Shown here one piece after another: positions 7,685 through 15,376 of a stretch of DNA of 24,992 nucleotides (its first letter is position 1; each line of letters starts with the position of its first letter). The DNA lies in the NCBI GenBank assembly GCA_052031065.1, contig JBPEXY010000204.1:1-24992 (forward strand), given 5' to 3'. The notes under the pieces were generated by a model that saw only the letters and a list, made by a program, of their open reading frames with translations, had not been told where the DNA came from and did no database searches. This DNA is from JBPEXY01 sp052031065. GTDB lineage: Bacteria > Pseudomonadota > Gammaproteobacteria > Immundisolibacterales > Immundisolibacteraceae. The position numbers were made by a program, and so were the translations under genes.

Positions 7685-9691
7685 CTAGAAATACCAGTCC
7701 ACCTTGCAGAAAAAAGTTCTGCCCACCGAACTCGACTCGGTTGAGACTGCATCATTGAACTGAAAATGTTCTCGATCCAGCAGGTCCTTTGCCACCAGAC
7801 TAACCTCAAGACCCGGCGCTGGCTGCCAGGCCAACCGTAGGTCAAACACCCAGCTATTACCAATATCGAGCACGGGATAGTTGTCGTTAAATCGCAACGA
7901 GGCATCTAACTCCCAGTTGTCCGCGACATCAAGGTAAGAGTTAAGCATCATAAGCTGTTCGGGAGGGTGCTGCAGTATGATCGCCTGTAACGCATCAATG
8001 CCGTCCATTTCCATCCAGCTGTAATGCGCACGGAGCCTCCAGCGCTGAGACGCCTGCCAATTGACGGCCAGCTCCAGCCCGTACATTTTGGCCTTGTTGA
8101 TATTGTCAAAATTGAACTGAAACAGGCCATGAGGCACAGGATTTAGAGTCAATACAGGCGTAGTAGGCACATTAACGCCGATTAACTGGTCAAAATCGTG
8201 TAGAAACAGGGTTCCATCAACCGCCAGCCGGGAGCCAAAACGCCGCCGCCACCCTAGTTCATAGGCATCAAGTTTCTCTTCGCCAACATCAGAATTGCCA
8301 TTAAAACTACCAAACAGCGGCAATGGTGTTTCGGCAAACAGCCCCGTAATCAAACGACCATGGGTCTCGACCAGAGAAGGCGTGCGTACAGCTCGAGAGA
8401 CGGAAGCCCAAACCGTGTGGTCTGGTCCAAGCCGGTAACTCGCTTTCAGCGATGGCTGAATATTGAAATCTGCGCGACTGCTCTGTTCAAACTTACTACC
8501 GAGAGTCAGTTCCAGCCGCTGATCCAGAAGCCGCCAGCTCTGTTGAAAGAAGGCTGTGAAAAGATCCTCGTTGATCACCTCTGGCAGCACCGAAACTGAG
8601 TAGGAACTGCGCGAACGGTTATGCTGATGACGGTAACCCAAACCCCACACCAATTCACCTGACCCTGTACTCTGTCTTAGTTCGGTGAACTGCAGGTCGA
8701 CGGTCTGGATGCTGGTGTCATAGCGCTCCTCATCACGGCTGCGGTCGTCGTAATAGAGCTGCCAGTTGCGCTCTCCCCAGCTTCGCGGCTGATCCAGTTC
8801 CAGCAGCACCGTTGCTCCCCGGCTTTCCGCGCCGCCCTTCGGCCGACGTGAAATCGGCGGTACCGGAAACAGGATGTCGGAAATTAACTGCTGCTGCACA
8901 TTCCAGCCGCGCACCAGCAGTTCAACCGTATCTCCGCTGGCAATCGGCATAGAGGCCTGAAGCTCGCCGCGACGACTGATCCACTTATCAAAGGCAGCCG
9001 TATTACCGTTATCTGTCTCACCGTCGCTGTTACCATTAGAACGAAACTGACCACTGGCCCGATAGCGGATTTTTCCCAACTCACCACCACTGGCGAGGGA
9101 GACTTTGGGCCGCAGGTTGTCGCCATAACTTAAGGAGAAGCGGCGCGACTGATCGTCACCGCCACGGGTAACGATGTTGATTACGCCGTTGACCGCGTTA
9201 ACTCCCCAGGTAGCTGCACCGGGTCCGCGGATAACTTCAATACGCTCTATTTCGGCCAGATCGATATCCTGCTCATCCCAGTTGACACCGGAAAATGTCG
9301 GCGTGTAGACCGCCACGCCATCCAGTAGCACCAGCAGCTTGTTGGCAAATTCGCCATTAAACCCACGAACACTAACCGCCCAATGGCTGGCATCAATGCG
9401 ACGCACATCGACCCCCGGCGCCAACATCAGCAGCTCCGGCAGGCTATCTGCACTGGAACGGTGAATATCCTCAGCGGTGATCACATGAATTGCTGATGCA
9501 ACGTCTGCATAAGATTGGGGCTTACGGCTCACCGAGGTGATTTCCACCGCAAACAGCTCCTCAAGGGAGAGCTGCAGCAACGGATGCGGCGTGGCGGCAG
9601 CCGCCGGCATAACCAGAAATACGCTGATCACCTGCAACAGCGTAGCTACCGAGGCGGTGGTAAAATTTCGGCTCATAAATAAAGACAGCAT
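7685..9691 (-). CDS. TonB-dependent outer-membrane receptor
   Basis: A 668-residue TonB-dependent transporter. Residues 1-33 form a signal peptide ending in AAAAT. A conserved LSLEELFAVEITSVSRK segment follows at 41-57. The plug spans ~60-175, with AIHVITAEDI, LPELLMLAPGVDVRRID, VSVRGFNG, LVLLDGVAVYT, IERIEVIRGPGAATWG and NAVNGVINIVT. The rest is a barrel of alternating strands ending in an aromatic C-terminal phenylalanine (KVDWYF). Substrate cannot be read from sequence; iron-siderophore, cobalamin or an aromatic ligand are all open. The gene starts 36 bases after the stop of the EcdD-like gene on the same strand, with no terminator hairpin between them. It is followed after nine bases by the YfiR-like gene. 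Receptor, YfiR-family protein and CHASE8-like kinase form one compact set, suggesting the receptor takes the place YfiB has in the yfi locus. ATG at 9691 was used; its RBS is weak. Confidence 0.93.
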   Translation of the reverse strand: MLSLFMSRNFTTASVATLLQVISVFLVMPAAAATPHPLLQLSLEELFAVEITSVSRKPQSYADVASAIHVITAEDIHRSSADSLPELLMLAPGVDVRRIDASHWAVSVRGFNGEFANKLLVLLDGVAVYTPTFSGVNWDEQDIDLAEIERIEVIRGPGAATWGVNAVNGVINIVTRGGDDQSRRFSLSYGDNLRPKVSLASGGELGKIRYRASGQFRSNGNSDGETDNGNTAAFDKWISRRGELQASMPIASGDTVELLVRGWNVQQQLISDILFPVPPISRRPKGGAESRGATVLLELDQPRSWGERNWQLYYDDRSRDEERYDTSIQTVDLQFTELRQSTGSGELVWGLGYRHQHNRSRSSYSVSVLPEVINEDLFTAFFQQSWRLLDQRLELTLGSKFEQSSRADFNIQPSLKASYRLGPDHTVWASVSRAVRTPSLVETHGRLITGLFAETPLPLFGSFNGNSDVGEEKLDAYELGWRRRFGSRLAVDGTLFLHDFDQLIGVNVPTTPVLTLNPVPHGLFQFNFDNINKAKMYGLELAVNWQASQRWRLRAHYSWMEMDGIDALQAIILQHPPEQLMMLNSYLDVADNWELDASLRFNDNYPVLDIGNSWVFDLRLAWQPAPGLEVSLVAKDLLDREHFQFNDAVSTESSSVGRTFFCKVDWYF

Positions 9692-9727
9692 TGTGATCAG
9701 CGCAGCGTTATCCCTGTTACCCAGCCG

Positions 9728-9967
9728 CTAGCCACTTTTCGTACGCGGATTGGGCGCCATCATGAATGGATAATCTTCTGGATCGGTCGACTCCAGATTA
9801 AACTCATCGGGCCGGTTTTCGCGCACCAGAACCCGATCCGACTCACTGTCCCGAAACGAATAGCAGCACTCCTGACAGTAGTAAATGGACCAGACTACCT
9901 GGTCCCCATCGATGCCCTCATGTTCCAGACGCAGATTACCCTTGCCACAACGCGGACAGCTATTCAT
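9728..9967 (-). CDS. Hydroxyarylic acid decarboxylase small D subunit (BsdD/EcdD-like zinc ribbon)
   Basis: A 79-residue protein beginning MNSCPRCGKGNL with a second pair YYCQECCYSF, that is CxxC...CxxC as in a zinc ribbon, then a tail with NPRTKSG. Order and spacing match the small D subunits (BsdD of Bacillus, EcdD of enterobacteria) that accompany non-oxidative hydroxyarylic acid decarboxylases. In those systems the large C subunit is the prenyl-FMN enzyme and the D subunit is needed for full activity. The start is ATG at 9967, sharing one base with the UbiD stop (TGATG), with a strong AGGAGGGG five bases upstream inside the UbiD gene. This implies tight coupling and roughly matched expression. 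A GTG one codon earlier is the other option. No UbiX-type (B subunit) prenyl-FMN synthase gene is in the window. Confidence 0.85.
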   Translation of the reverse strand: MNSCPRCGKGNLRLEHEGIDGDQVVWSIYYCQECCYSFRDSESDRVLVRENRPDEFNLESTDPEDYPFMMAPNPRTKSG

Positions 9968-11427
9968 CACTTCCCCTCCTGAAGCCGGTGAACCATCTGC
10001 TGCAGGGCATCAATTGTTGGCCCGGCAGGCGGCTCCACCATGAAGCTGTCGACCCCTTTCGGGTCAGGGGCAGCATGGGTGGTTGCGTCAATGATTAACT
10101 TGTGACTACGGCCAGCGGTAACCGCTGCCGGGTCCACCGGTATACCGGCCATCGCGGGCACCACAATGACATCCTCATGGCGGGTTTTCACCGACAGCGC
10201 CCACATCACCTCAGTGAGGTTAAAGGGGTCGACGTCAGCGTCAACCATGATCAGGTTTTTCAGGTACATGGAACCGTGCGGCGTACTCAACGCGCGCATA
10301 GCAACGGTTTTTGCAAACCCACCATACCGCTGGTGCACCGCAATGATCCCGGTGAGACCATGCTGGTACATGGCATTTACCGCCTCGACCTCGGGAAACT
10401 CATTCTTCAACACGGCGTAAATCGGCGTACAGGTGTTGAGTCCAATCAGCGTATCGTGCTCAGTCCAGCCGCGACCGATGTAAATATTCTCGAATATCGG
10501 ATCATCACGGTGAGAGATGGCGGTTACCTTGAAGACTGGTGCTCGCCGCACACCACTGTAGCTGCCTGGAAACTCGCCGAAAGGTCCCTCGATGCGATGT
10601 TCTCCGGGCAGGTACTCAGCTTCGATAACAATCTCAGTATCAGCGAGGATATCCATGCCGTTACCCGATTCGGTCAGCGTCATCGGCGCTCCCATCATCG
10701 CCGATGCATACTCAAATTCCGATTCTTCATATCCGATCGGCGTCGCCGCAAACAGCGCCATCGCCGGATGGTTGCCGAGCATCACCGCAATGCGCAACGG
10801 CAAACCGGTTTCGTCGGCGATACGCATCTGCCGCCCGAGGTCGTGAACCGGGGGGCTCAGCAGGGTAAACGTATCCTTGCTGTGCAGCTGAATGCGGTTA
10901 ATGCCGACATTCTGCTTACCAAAGTTATCTGGGTCACTCGGGTCACGGCTAACCACATTGGCCTTACCGAGATAGAAACCGCCGTCATATTCATTAATGC
11001 GGTAGAGGGGCAGCAGATCATAAAGGTTAATATCCTTTTCGATACGATTCTGATGAACCGCTGCCGCTCCCGGCTCTACCCGATTCAGCTTTGCTTTGGA
11101 ACTGTCCCAGCGATTGACCATCTCGTAGAACATCGACTTGATACTACTCTCTTTGGGCATGCCAAGTAGCAGTGCGATGTTGGCAAAACTGCCATGGACT
11201 CCGAGCGCCAGCCGCTTACCCGGATAGCCGGTGATCTGATCAAACAGAATCGCCGGTTGGGTCATGAAATCGCGCCCGGCGGCGACGGCAACATTGCGCA
11301 CATCCGGCTCCGGCATTACCGGCTCCGGCCAGGTAATAAACTGGCGGTGACCTTGAAGAAACTCCAGATAGTCACGCAGCGACCCCACCGAAGTCGCCTG
11401 ACTGATTTTACCGCCCGGGCTGTTCAT
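9967..11427 (-). CDS. UbiD-family non-oxidative hydroxyarylic acid decarboxylase, large C subunit
   Basis: A 486-residue prenyl-FMN-dependent (de)carboxylase. By memory it follows Bacillus BsdC closely, more so than ubiquinone UbiD: NVGINRIQLHSKDTF, ATPIGYEESEFEYA, EGPFGEFPGSYSGVRR, GRGWTEHDTLIGLNTC, QRYGGFAKTVAMRALSTPHG, DADVDPFNLTEVMWALS. The catalytic trio expected from Fdc1/UbiD is present as R178, E280 and E285 with normal spacing. Relatives act on vanillate, 4-hydroxybenzoate, gallate or protocatechuate (AroY). Next to catechol 2,3-dioxygenase, protocatechuate to catechol is the most economical guess, not a proof. An open frame extends to 11544, but ATG at 11427 has AGGAG seven bases upstream and matches family length. 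It follows the hydratase gene after 58 bases and overlaps the D subunit gene. Prenyl-FMN must come from a UbiX encoded elsewhere. Confidence 0.9.
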   Translation of the reverse strand: MNSPGGKISQATSVGSLRDYLEFLQGHRQFITWPEPVMPEPDVRNVAVAAGRDFMTQPAILFDQITGYPGKRLALGVHGSFANIALLLGMPKESSIKSMFYEMVNRWDSSKAKLNRVEPGAAAVHQNRIEKDINLYDLLPLYRINEYDGGFYLGKANVVSRDPSDPDNFGKQNVGINRIQLHSKDTFTLLSPPVHDLGRQMRIADETGLPLRIAVMLGNHPAMALFAATPIGYEESEFEYASAMMGAPMTLTESGNGMDILADTEIVIEAEYLPGEHRIEGPFGEFPGSYSGVRRAPVFKVTAISHRDDPIFENIYIGRGWTEHDTLIGLNTCTPIYAVLKNEFPEVEAVNAMYQHGLTGIIAVHQRYGGFAKTVAMRALSTPHGSMYLKNLIMVDADVDPFNLTEVMWALSVKTRHEDVIVVPAMAGIPVDPAAVTAGRSHKLIIDATTHAAPDPKGVDSFMVEPPAGPTIDALQQMVHRLQEGK

Positions 11428-11485
11428 CTCCGCTCTCCTCTCCCGTTGCTGCTGTCGACTTGAATCCGGTGCGCAATAACTCCCG

Positions 11486-12274
11486 CTAGCTGAAGGTGAC
11501 CGATGCGCTACCAATGCCACCGATGGTGACGCGCATTGAATCACCGGGTTGCGCCGGCACCATATTCGCCAACGAACCGGACAGAATTACCTCTCCGGCT
11601 TTCAGCGGAATACCCAATACCCCTAACGTGTTGGCCAGCCAGGCAACAGCGTTCAGCGGGTGCCCCAGGGTCGCGGCGCCAGCGCCAGTACCCACAATCT
11701 GGCCATTTTTTTCCAGAATCATGCCGCAGGTTTTCAGGTCGACTTTATGCGGCGACACCGCGTTGTCGCCAAGCAGAAATGCGCCTGCAGAGGCATTGTC
11801 CGCCACTGTATCCTGGATTTTGATCTTCCAGTCCTGAATACGGGAATCGCAGATTTCGAAACAGGGCATCACAAAATCGGTCGCCGCGAGCACATCGGCA
11901 GCGGTGATTCCCGGGCCCATCAGCTCCTTTTTCAGCACAAAGGCTATCTCGCCTTCCATCTTGGTCTGGATCAGGGTGTTACTGATCGACACCTCAGCAC
12001 CATCGTTATAGGCCATGCTCGACAACAGGTGGCCAAAATCCGGCTGATTGACATCGAGCATCCCCTGCACCACCTTGCTGGTCGCACCAATTTTCTTGCC
12101 GATAATGGTGTCACCATCCTGTTCCATGCGCAGCCGCACCATCTCCATCTGAATCGCATAAGCATCTTCAATAGTAATATCGGACTCCCGCTCGGTGAGC
12201 GGCGCTACCGTCTTTTGTCCATGCAGCGCGTCGTAAAGCTCTTTGCCATAAGCCGCAATTTTTGACTGTTCCAT
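11486..12274 (-). CDS. dmpE: 2-oxopent-4-enoate (2-hydroxypenta-2,4-dienoate) hydratase
   Basis: Metal-dependent hydratase of the catechol meta pathway, converting 2-hydroxypenta-2,4-dienoate to 4-hydroxy-2-oxovalerate. At 262 residues it matches DmpE/XylJ length and pattern: VIGKKIGVTSK-like stretch IIGKKIGATSK at 57-67, metal ligands E107 and E109 in KMEGEIAFVLKK, E140 in MPCFEICDSRIQDWK, TVADNASAGAF at 156-166, GTGAGAATLGHP at 195-206 and LKAGEVILSGSL at 224-235. The paralogous 4-oxalocrotonate decarboxylase (DmpH/XylI) has a different pattern, with EAEIGF in place of EGEIAF and a different region after the DSR motif, so this is the hydratase. ATG at 12274 has AGGGG six bases upstream. It sits 55 bases after the dehydrogenase stop and is one of three recognised meta-pathway enzymes here. 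Confidence 0.93.
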   Translation of the reverse strand: MEQSKIAAYGKELYDALHGQKTVAPLTERESDITIEDAYAIQMEMVRLRMEQDGDTIIGKKIGATSKVVQGMLDVNQPDFGHLLSSMAYNDGAEVSISNTLIQTKMEGEIAFVLKKELMGPGITAADVLAATDFVMPCFEICDSRIQDWKIKIQDTVADNASAGAFLLGDNAVSPHKVDLKTCGMILEKNGQIVGTGAGAATLGHPLNAVAWLANTLGVLGIPLKAGEVILSGSLANMVPAQPGDSMRVTIGGIGSASVTFS

Positions 12275-12329
12275 CTCTTGCCCCTGTTTGATTAAATCGT
12301 GTGGTTAATAGCTGGTGACTGGGTCACCG

Positions 12330-13778
12330 TTACAACTTGATACAGACATTTTTCAGCTCGCTGTAAAACTCCAGCGAATGGACCCCGCCCTCGCGACCGA
12401 TGCCGGAATTTTTCATCCCCCCAAAAGCACTGCGCAGATCACGCAGAAACCAGCTGTTGACCCAGACGATGCCAGCTTCCAGCGCCGCACTCATACGATG
12501 GGCGGTACCGAGATTGGTCGTCCATACCGTCGCCGAAAGTCCGTAACGGGTGTCGTTGGCGAGTGCCAGAACCTCCTCTTCGGTATCGAAGGGTGTCACC
12601 GAAACCATCGGCCCAAAAATCTCCTGCCGCTGGCTTTTACAGTCCGGCCCGAGGCCTGAAATCAGTGTCGGTTCCAGAAATGCCCCCTCAGCGAGATGTT
12701 CCGGTAGCCCTTCCGGCCTTTTACCACCGCAGTGAAAGGTGGCGCCGTCCTCACGTGCTGAATCGACAAATCCCATCACCCGCCGCAGGTGCTGCTGCGA
12801 AACCAGCGCGCCCAGTGTGGTAGCCGGGTCGGCCGGATCACCCACCTTGACGTGGGTGCGGATCTTCTCAACCAGGCCATCGATGAACTGTTCGTAGACC
12901 GGCCGCTGTACGTAGATACGCGACCCACACAGACAGACCTCACCCTGATTGGCGTAGGAAGAGCGCAGCGTCGTGGTCAGACACTCCTCCATATCGGCAT
13001 CAGCGAAAACGATGTTGGGATTCTTGCCACCAAGCTCGAAGGAGAGTTTTTTCAGCCCATCCGCCGCCGCCCGCATGATGGTTTTACCGGTTGTCGTTTC
13101 ACCGGTGAAAGTGATGCCGTCCACATCCGGGTGTTCGGCTAAAGCCGCACCGGCGGAATCGGGGCCGAACCCCTGCACCACATTAAACACCCCCGGCGGC
13201 AGAATCCCGTTGATCACCTCGGCAGTCAGCATCGCCGTCATCGGTGTCTCTTCCGACGGTTTCATCACCACCGTATTACCACTGGCCAGCGCCGGTGCAA
13301 TTTTCCAGGTAGAGAGCAGCAGCGGAAAATTCCATGGCGAGATGATACCGATGACACCGAGAGGTCTGCGCAACGAATAGTTAAGCGCGCCATCCATCTC
13401 CCAGGTTTCTGTCGCCACATACTTGAAGTGTTCGGCGAACTGGATGAAATTGGCACTACCACGCGGAACTGCCGCAGTCCGCGCCAGACTAATCGGCATA
13501 CCATTGTCGGCTGATTCAGCCTGGGCAAATTCTTCTGCCCGCGCCTGAATGCCCTCGGCAATCTTCACCAGCAGAGACATCCGCTCATTCAGCGGCATGC
13601 GCCCCCACTCGCCGTTCAGCGCATTGCGCGCCGCGGTGACGGCAGCGTCGATCTCGGCTTTGCCACCCTCGTGAACCTGTGCGATCACCGCTCCGGTTGC
13701 CGGATTGATATCGTCAAAAAGTTTGCCGCTCTGCGAGCCGACAAACTCACCATTGATCAAGTGTTTGATTTCCGTCAT
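12330..13778 (-). CDS. dmpC: 2-hydroxymuconic semialdehyde dehydrogenase
   Basis: NAD-dependent aldehyde dehydrogenase that oxidises the ring-cleavage product 2-hydroxymuconic semialdehyde to 2-hydroxymuconate (the dehydrogenative meta branch). It has 482 residues. Seen: PWNFP with N150, the coenzyme region KPSEETP, FTGETTTG, general-base E248 in FELGGK, and nucleophile C282 in NQGEVCLCG. The C-terminal signature VWVNSWFLRDLRSAFGG followed by HSLEFYSELKN is characteristic of the DmpC/XylG group and separates it from general aldehyde dehydrogenases. The open frame reaches 13817, but ATG at 13778 has AGGTG five bases upstream and aligns with DmpC MKEIKHF. It lies just beyond an intrinsic terminator that follows the GlcG-like gene, so its expression depends on read-through or an unseen promoter within 13779-13837. 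Confidence 0.94.
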   Translation of the reverse strand: MTEIKHLINGEFVGSQSGKLFDDINPATGAVIAQVHEGGKAEIDAAVTAARNALNGEWGRMPLNERMSLLVKIAEGIQARAEEFAQAESADNGMPISLARTAAVPRGSANFIQFAEHFKYVATETWEMDGALNYSLRRPLGVIGIISPWNFPLLLSTWKIAPALASGNTVVMKPSEETPMTAMLTAEVINGILPPGVFNVVQGFGPDSAGAALAEHPDVDGITFTGETTTGKTIMRAAADGLKKLSFELGGKNPNIVFADADMEECLTTTLRSSYANQGEVCLCGSRIYVQRPVYEQFIDGLVEKIRTHVKVGDPADPATTLGALVSQQHLRRVMGFVDSAREDGATFHCGGKRPEGLPEHLAEGAFLEPTLISGLGPDCKSQRQEIFGPMVSVTPFDTEEEVLALANDTRYGLSATVWTTNLGTAHRMSAALEAGIVWVNSWFLRDLRSAFGGMKNSGIGREGGVHSLEFYSELKNVCIKL

Positions 13779-13837
13779 CACGTCACCTGTATGCTGGTCG
13801 GCGGCAGACTCCTCCAATCACTCCTTCTACAACCAAT

Positions 13838-13864
13838 AAAAAAGGCCGGAATCGTACCGGCCTT
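13838..13864 (-). terminator. Intrinsic terminator between GlcG-like gene and dehydrogenase gene
   Basis: On the minus strand AAGGCCGG and CCGGCCTT form a perfect 8-bp stem around a seven-base loop, followed at once by a run of six T (read from 13843 down to 13838). It lies 20 bases past the GlcG-like stop and 60 bases before the dehydrogenase start, inside the catabolic cluster. The form is a textbook Rho-independent terminator for minus-strand transcription. The plus-strand side has only TTGTTAAAAG after the stem. Confidence 0.8.
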
Positions 13865-13883
13865 GTTAAAAGTTTTGCCGTGC

Positions 13884-14327
13884 TCAGGATGGCTCGGCAG
13901 AGAGACCGGCCAGCGCCAGACCGGCGCGGGCACACTCCTCATCCTGCTCCTCACTGCCACCAGAGACGCCAATACCGGCAATCAGCTCACCGCCCTGATA
14001 AACCGGGACACCACCACCAAACACTACCAGGCGGTCAGTCGCCGGCAGACCAGCAGTAATGCCAGGTGAGTTCATCTGCTCTACAAACCCCCACCACTGA
14101 CTGGTGGGCATACCAAACCCGGCGGCGGTAGTGGCTTTGTCCGCAGCGATTGCCTGGGAGTGGAACGGCGCCCGTGGATCGCGACCCGCCGCCAATTGAT
14201 TACCACCACGATCCATCACCGATACACAGACTGCGATCTCCAGCTTCTCCGCCTGTTCCAGTGCGCCGCGCACAGCTTTGAGCGCAGCATCCCAGTTCAG
14301 GCTGGTTAAAGAGATGGTTGCAGACAT
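13884..14327 (-). CDS. GlcG/HbpS-like (DUF336) protein in the catechol cluster
   Basis: A 147-residue protein of the GlcG/HbpS family. Family marks: an N-terminal helix AALKAVRGALEQAEKL, SVMDRGGNQLA at 36-46, the conserved FGGGVPVYQGGELIAGIGVSG across 103-123, and EEQDEECARAGL near the C-terminus. No signal peptide is visible, so it is probably cytoplasmic. Some relatives bind haem or a cofactor, but the biochemical role of the family in aromatic operons is not settled; I do not assign one. ATG at 14327 has AGGAAG seven bases upstream. It starts 28 bases after the catechol dioxygenase stop and is followed by the terminator, so it and the dioxygenase form a short transcript of their own. That pairing suggests a role close to the ring-cleavage step, for example enzyme upkeep or product handling (inference). 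Confidence 0.88.
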   Translation of the reverse strand: MSATISLTSLNWDAALKAVRGALEQAEKLEIAVCVSVMDRGGNQLAAGRDPRAPFHSQAIAADKATTAAGFGMPTSQWWGFVEQMNSPGITAGLPATDRLVVFGGGVPVYQGGELIAGIGVSGGSEEQDEECARAGLALAGLSAEPS

Positions 14328-14355
14328 GATTCAACTTCCTTTTGTAAATGGTTGT

Positions 14356-15279
14356 TCAGGTGTTGGCAGAGACAAAACTCTCTACGATTTCATGGCCGTA
14401 GTAAAAGATTCCTTTTGCCACTTCACTATGATCCCAGATGATAGTGGGATTATCAGGGTAGCGAATGTAGCCACCGTGGAAGGTTTCGTTACGATTGCCA
14501 GACGGATCGAAAAAGTAGATGGTCAGTCCACGGGTAAGGCCGTGCCGGCCGGGACCATACTCCACCGGGATGTAGTTTTTCGACATGATATCGGCAGCGT
14601 GGCGAATCTCGTCCCACGACTCCAGGTGAAAGGAGACGTGGTGCAGCCGTGCTTTGGAATCCTCGTGGATCAGCGCCAGGTCGTGCGCTTTGTTACTGCA
14701 GGCAAAGAAGGCGCCGGTCACCTCACCCTCTGGACCGATAATTTTTTCAGAAAGATCGAAATCGAGCAGATCACACATAAACTCGATGGTTTCAGGAACG
14801 CTGTCGCCGTTAAACAGACAGTGGTCAAACCGGGACGGGTGCATGCCCTTCAAACCATCCGGCCAGACATCCGGATTGACGTTGGGCAGACCGTTGCCGA
14901 CGTACTCCTTATCGGCATATAGCTCCAACGAATGGCCCGACGGGATCTGAAACCGCACCCGCTCGCCACAACCTTTCAGCTCTTCCGCGGGAATACGTTC
15001 CAGGGCAACTCCGGCATCTGCGAGACGTCCTGCATAATGCTCCATCGTCTCGGCGCTATCGACCTTAAAACCCATGTAGTCAAGTCCCGGCGCATCAGCT
15101 TCACGCAGCACAATACTAAACAGGTCATGCTCATCCCAGGCCTTGAAATAGACCCGTCCCTGGTCGTCGCGGTGGGTTTCGTGCAGGCCAACCCACTCGC
15201 TGTAATGTTTCACCGCCGCGTCCATATCCAGCACGCGTAACGCGGCATGGCCGGGTCGCAGAATCTTGCTTATCGCCAT
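14356..15279 (-). CDS. dmpB: Catechol 2,3-dioxygenase (extradiol, type I)
   Basis: Fe(II)-dependent ring-cleaving enzyme making 2-hydroxymuconic semialdehyde from catechol. The 307-residue product has the same length as P. putida XylE, and its key residues fall at the same numbers: iron ligands H153 (RFDH), H214 (RLHHVSFHLE) and E265 (GNRNE), and second-sphere H199 (KAHD), H246 (RHGL) and Y255 (IYFFDPSG). The N-terminal half keeps LRVLDM, DDQGRVYFKAW and SGHSLELYADKEY. The open frame extends upstream to 15342, but ATG at 15279 has AGAGG eight bases upstream and aligns with the XylE start. It is the first gene of the aromatic cluster. The 209 bases before it contain a TTGACA and a palindrome (separate entries). 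No XylT-type reactivating ferredoxin gene is adjacent. Confidence 0.97.
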   Translation of the reverse strand: MAISKILRPGHAALRVLDMDAAVKHYSEWVGLHETHRDDQGRVYFKAWDEHDLFSIVLREADAPGLDYMGFKVDSAETMEHYAGRLADAGVALERIPAEELKGCGERVRFQIPSGHSLELYADKEYVGNGLPNVNPDVWPDGLKGMHPSRFDHCLFNGDSVPETIEFMCDLLDFDLSEKIIGPEGEVTGAFFACSNKAHDLALIHEDSKARLHHVSFHLESWDEIRHAADIMSKNYIPVEYGPGRHGLTRGLTIYFFDPSGNRNETFHGGYIRYPDNPTIIWDHSEVAKGIFYYGHEIVESFVSANT

Positions 15280-15312
15280 TTTGATTTCCTCTTCGGTAAG
15301 GGTGCTCTGTGT

Positions 15313-15342
15313 AAAACAGTCTGGATCAATGAAAACTGTCAA
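15313..15342 (-). promoter_or_regulatory. Candidate promoter of the catechol operon
   Basis: A perfect TTGACA (15342 down to 15337) lies 57 bases upstream of the dioxygenase ATG. At 18-base spacing the matching -10 would be TGTTTT (15318-15313), which agrees with the consensus at only three positions. A good -35 with a poor -10 fits an activated promoter. Position is plausible, strength unproven. Confidence 0.35.
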
Positions 15343-15359
15343 TAATTGCTGGGGAGGTG

Positions 15360-15376
15360 AACAACGGACTGTTGTT
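15360..15376. promoter_or_regulatory. Candidate operator upstream of the catechol promoter
   Basis: AACAAC-GGACT-GTTGTT is a perfect 6+6 inverted repeat with a five-base spacer, ending 18 bases upstream of the TTGACA. Its centre would lie about 62 bases before the predicted transcript start, a common activator position. Further upstream are CCCGG-A-CCGGG (15386-15396) and two copies of ATCCCGG (15384 and 15407, 23 bases apart). No regulator gene for aromatics is in the window. Confidence 0.35.

Noticed and set aside
9692..9727. Sequence resembling the I-SceI site (TTATCCCTGTTACCC)
   Set aside because: The order of bases does not match the 18-base recognition sequence on either strand and there is no intron or homing endonuclease gene nearby.
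10102..11169. A 355-codon open frame on the plus strand opposite the UbiD gene
   Set aside because: It is a mirror frame of a well-supported coding gene, has no recognisable motif and lacks a convincing RBS; G+C-rich genes often leave such antisense frames.
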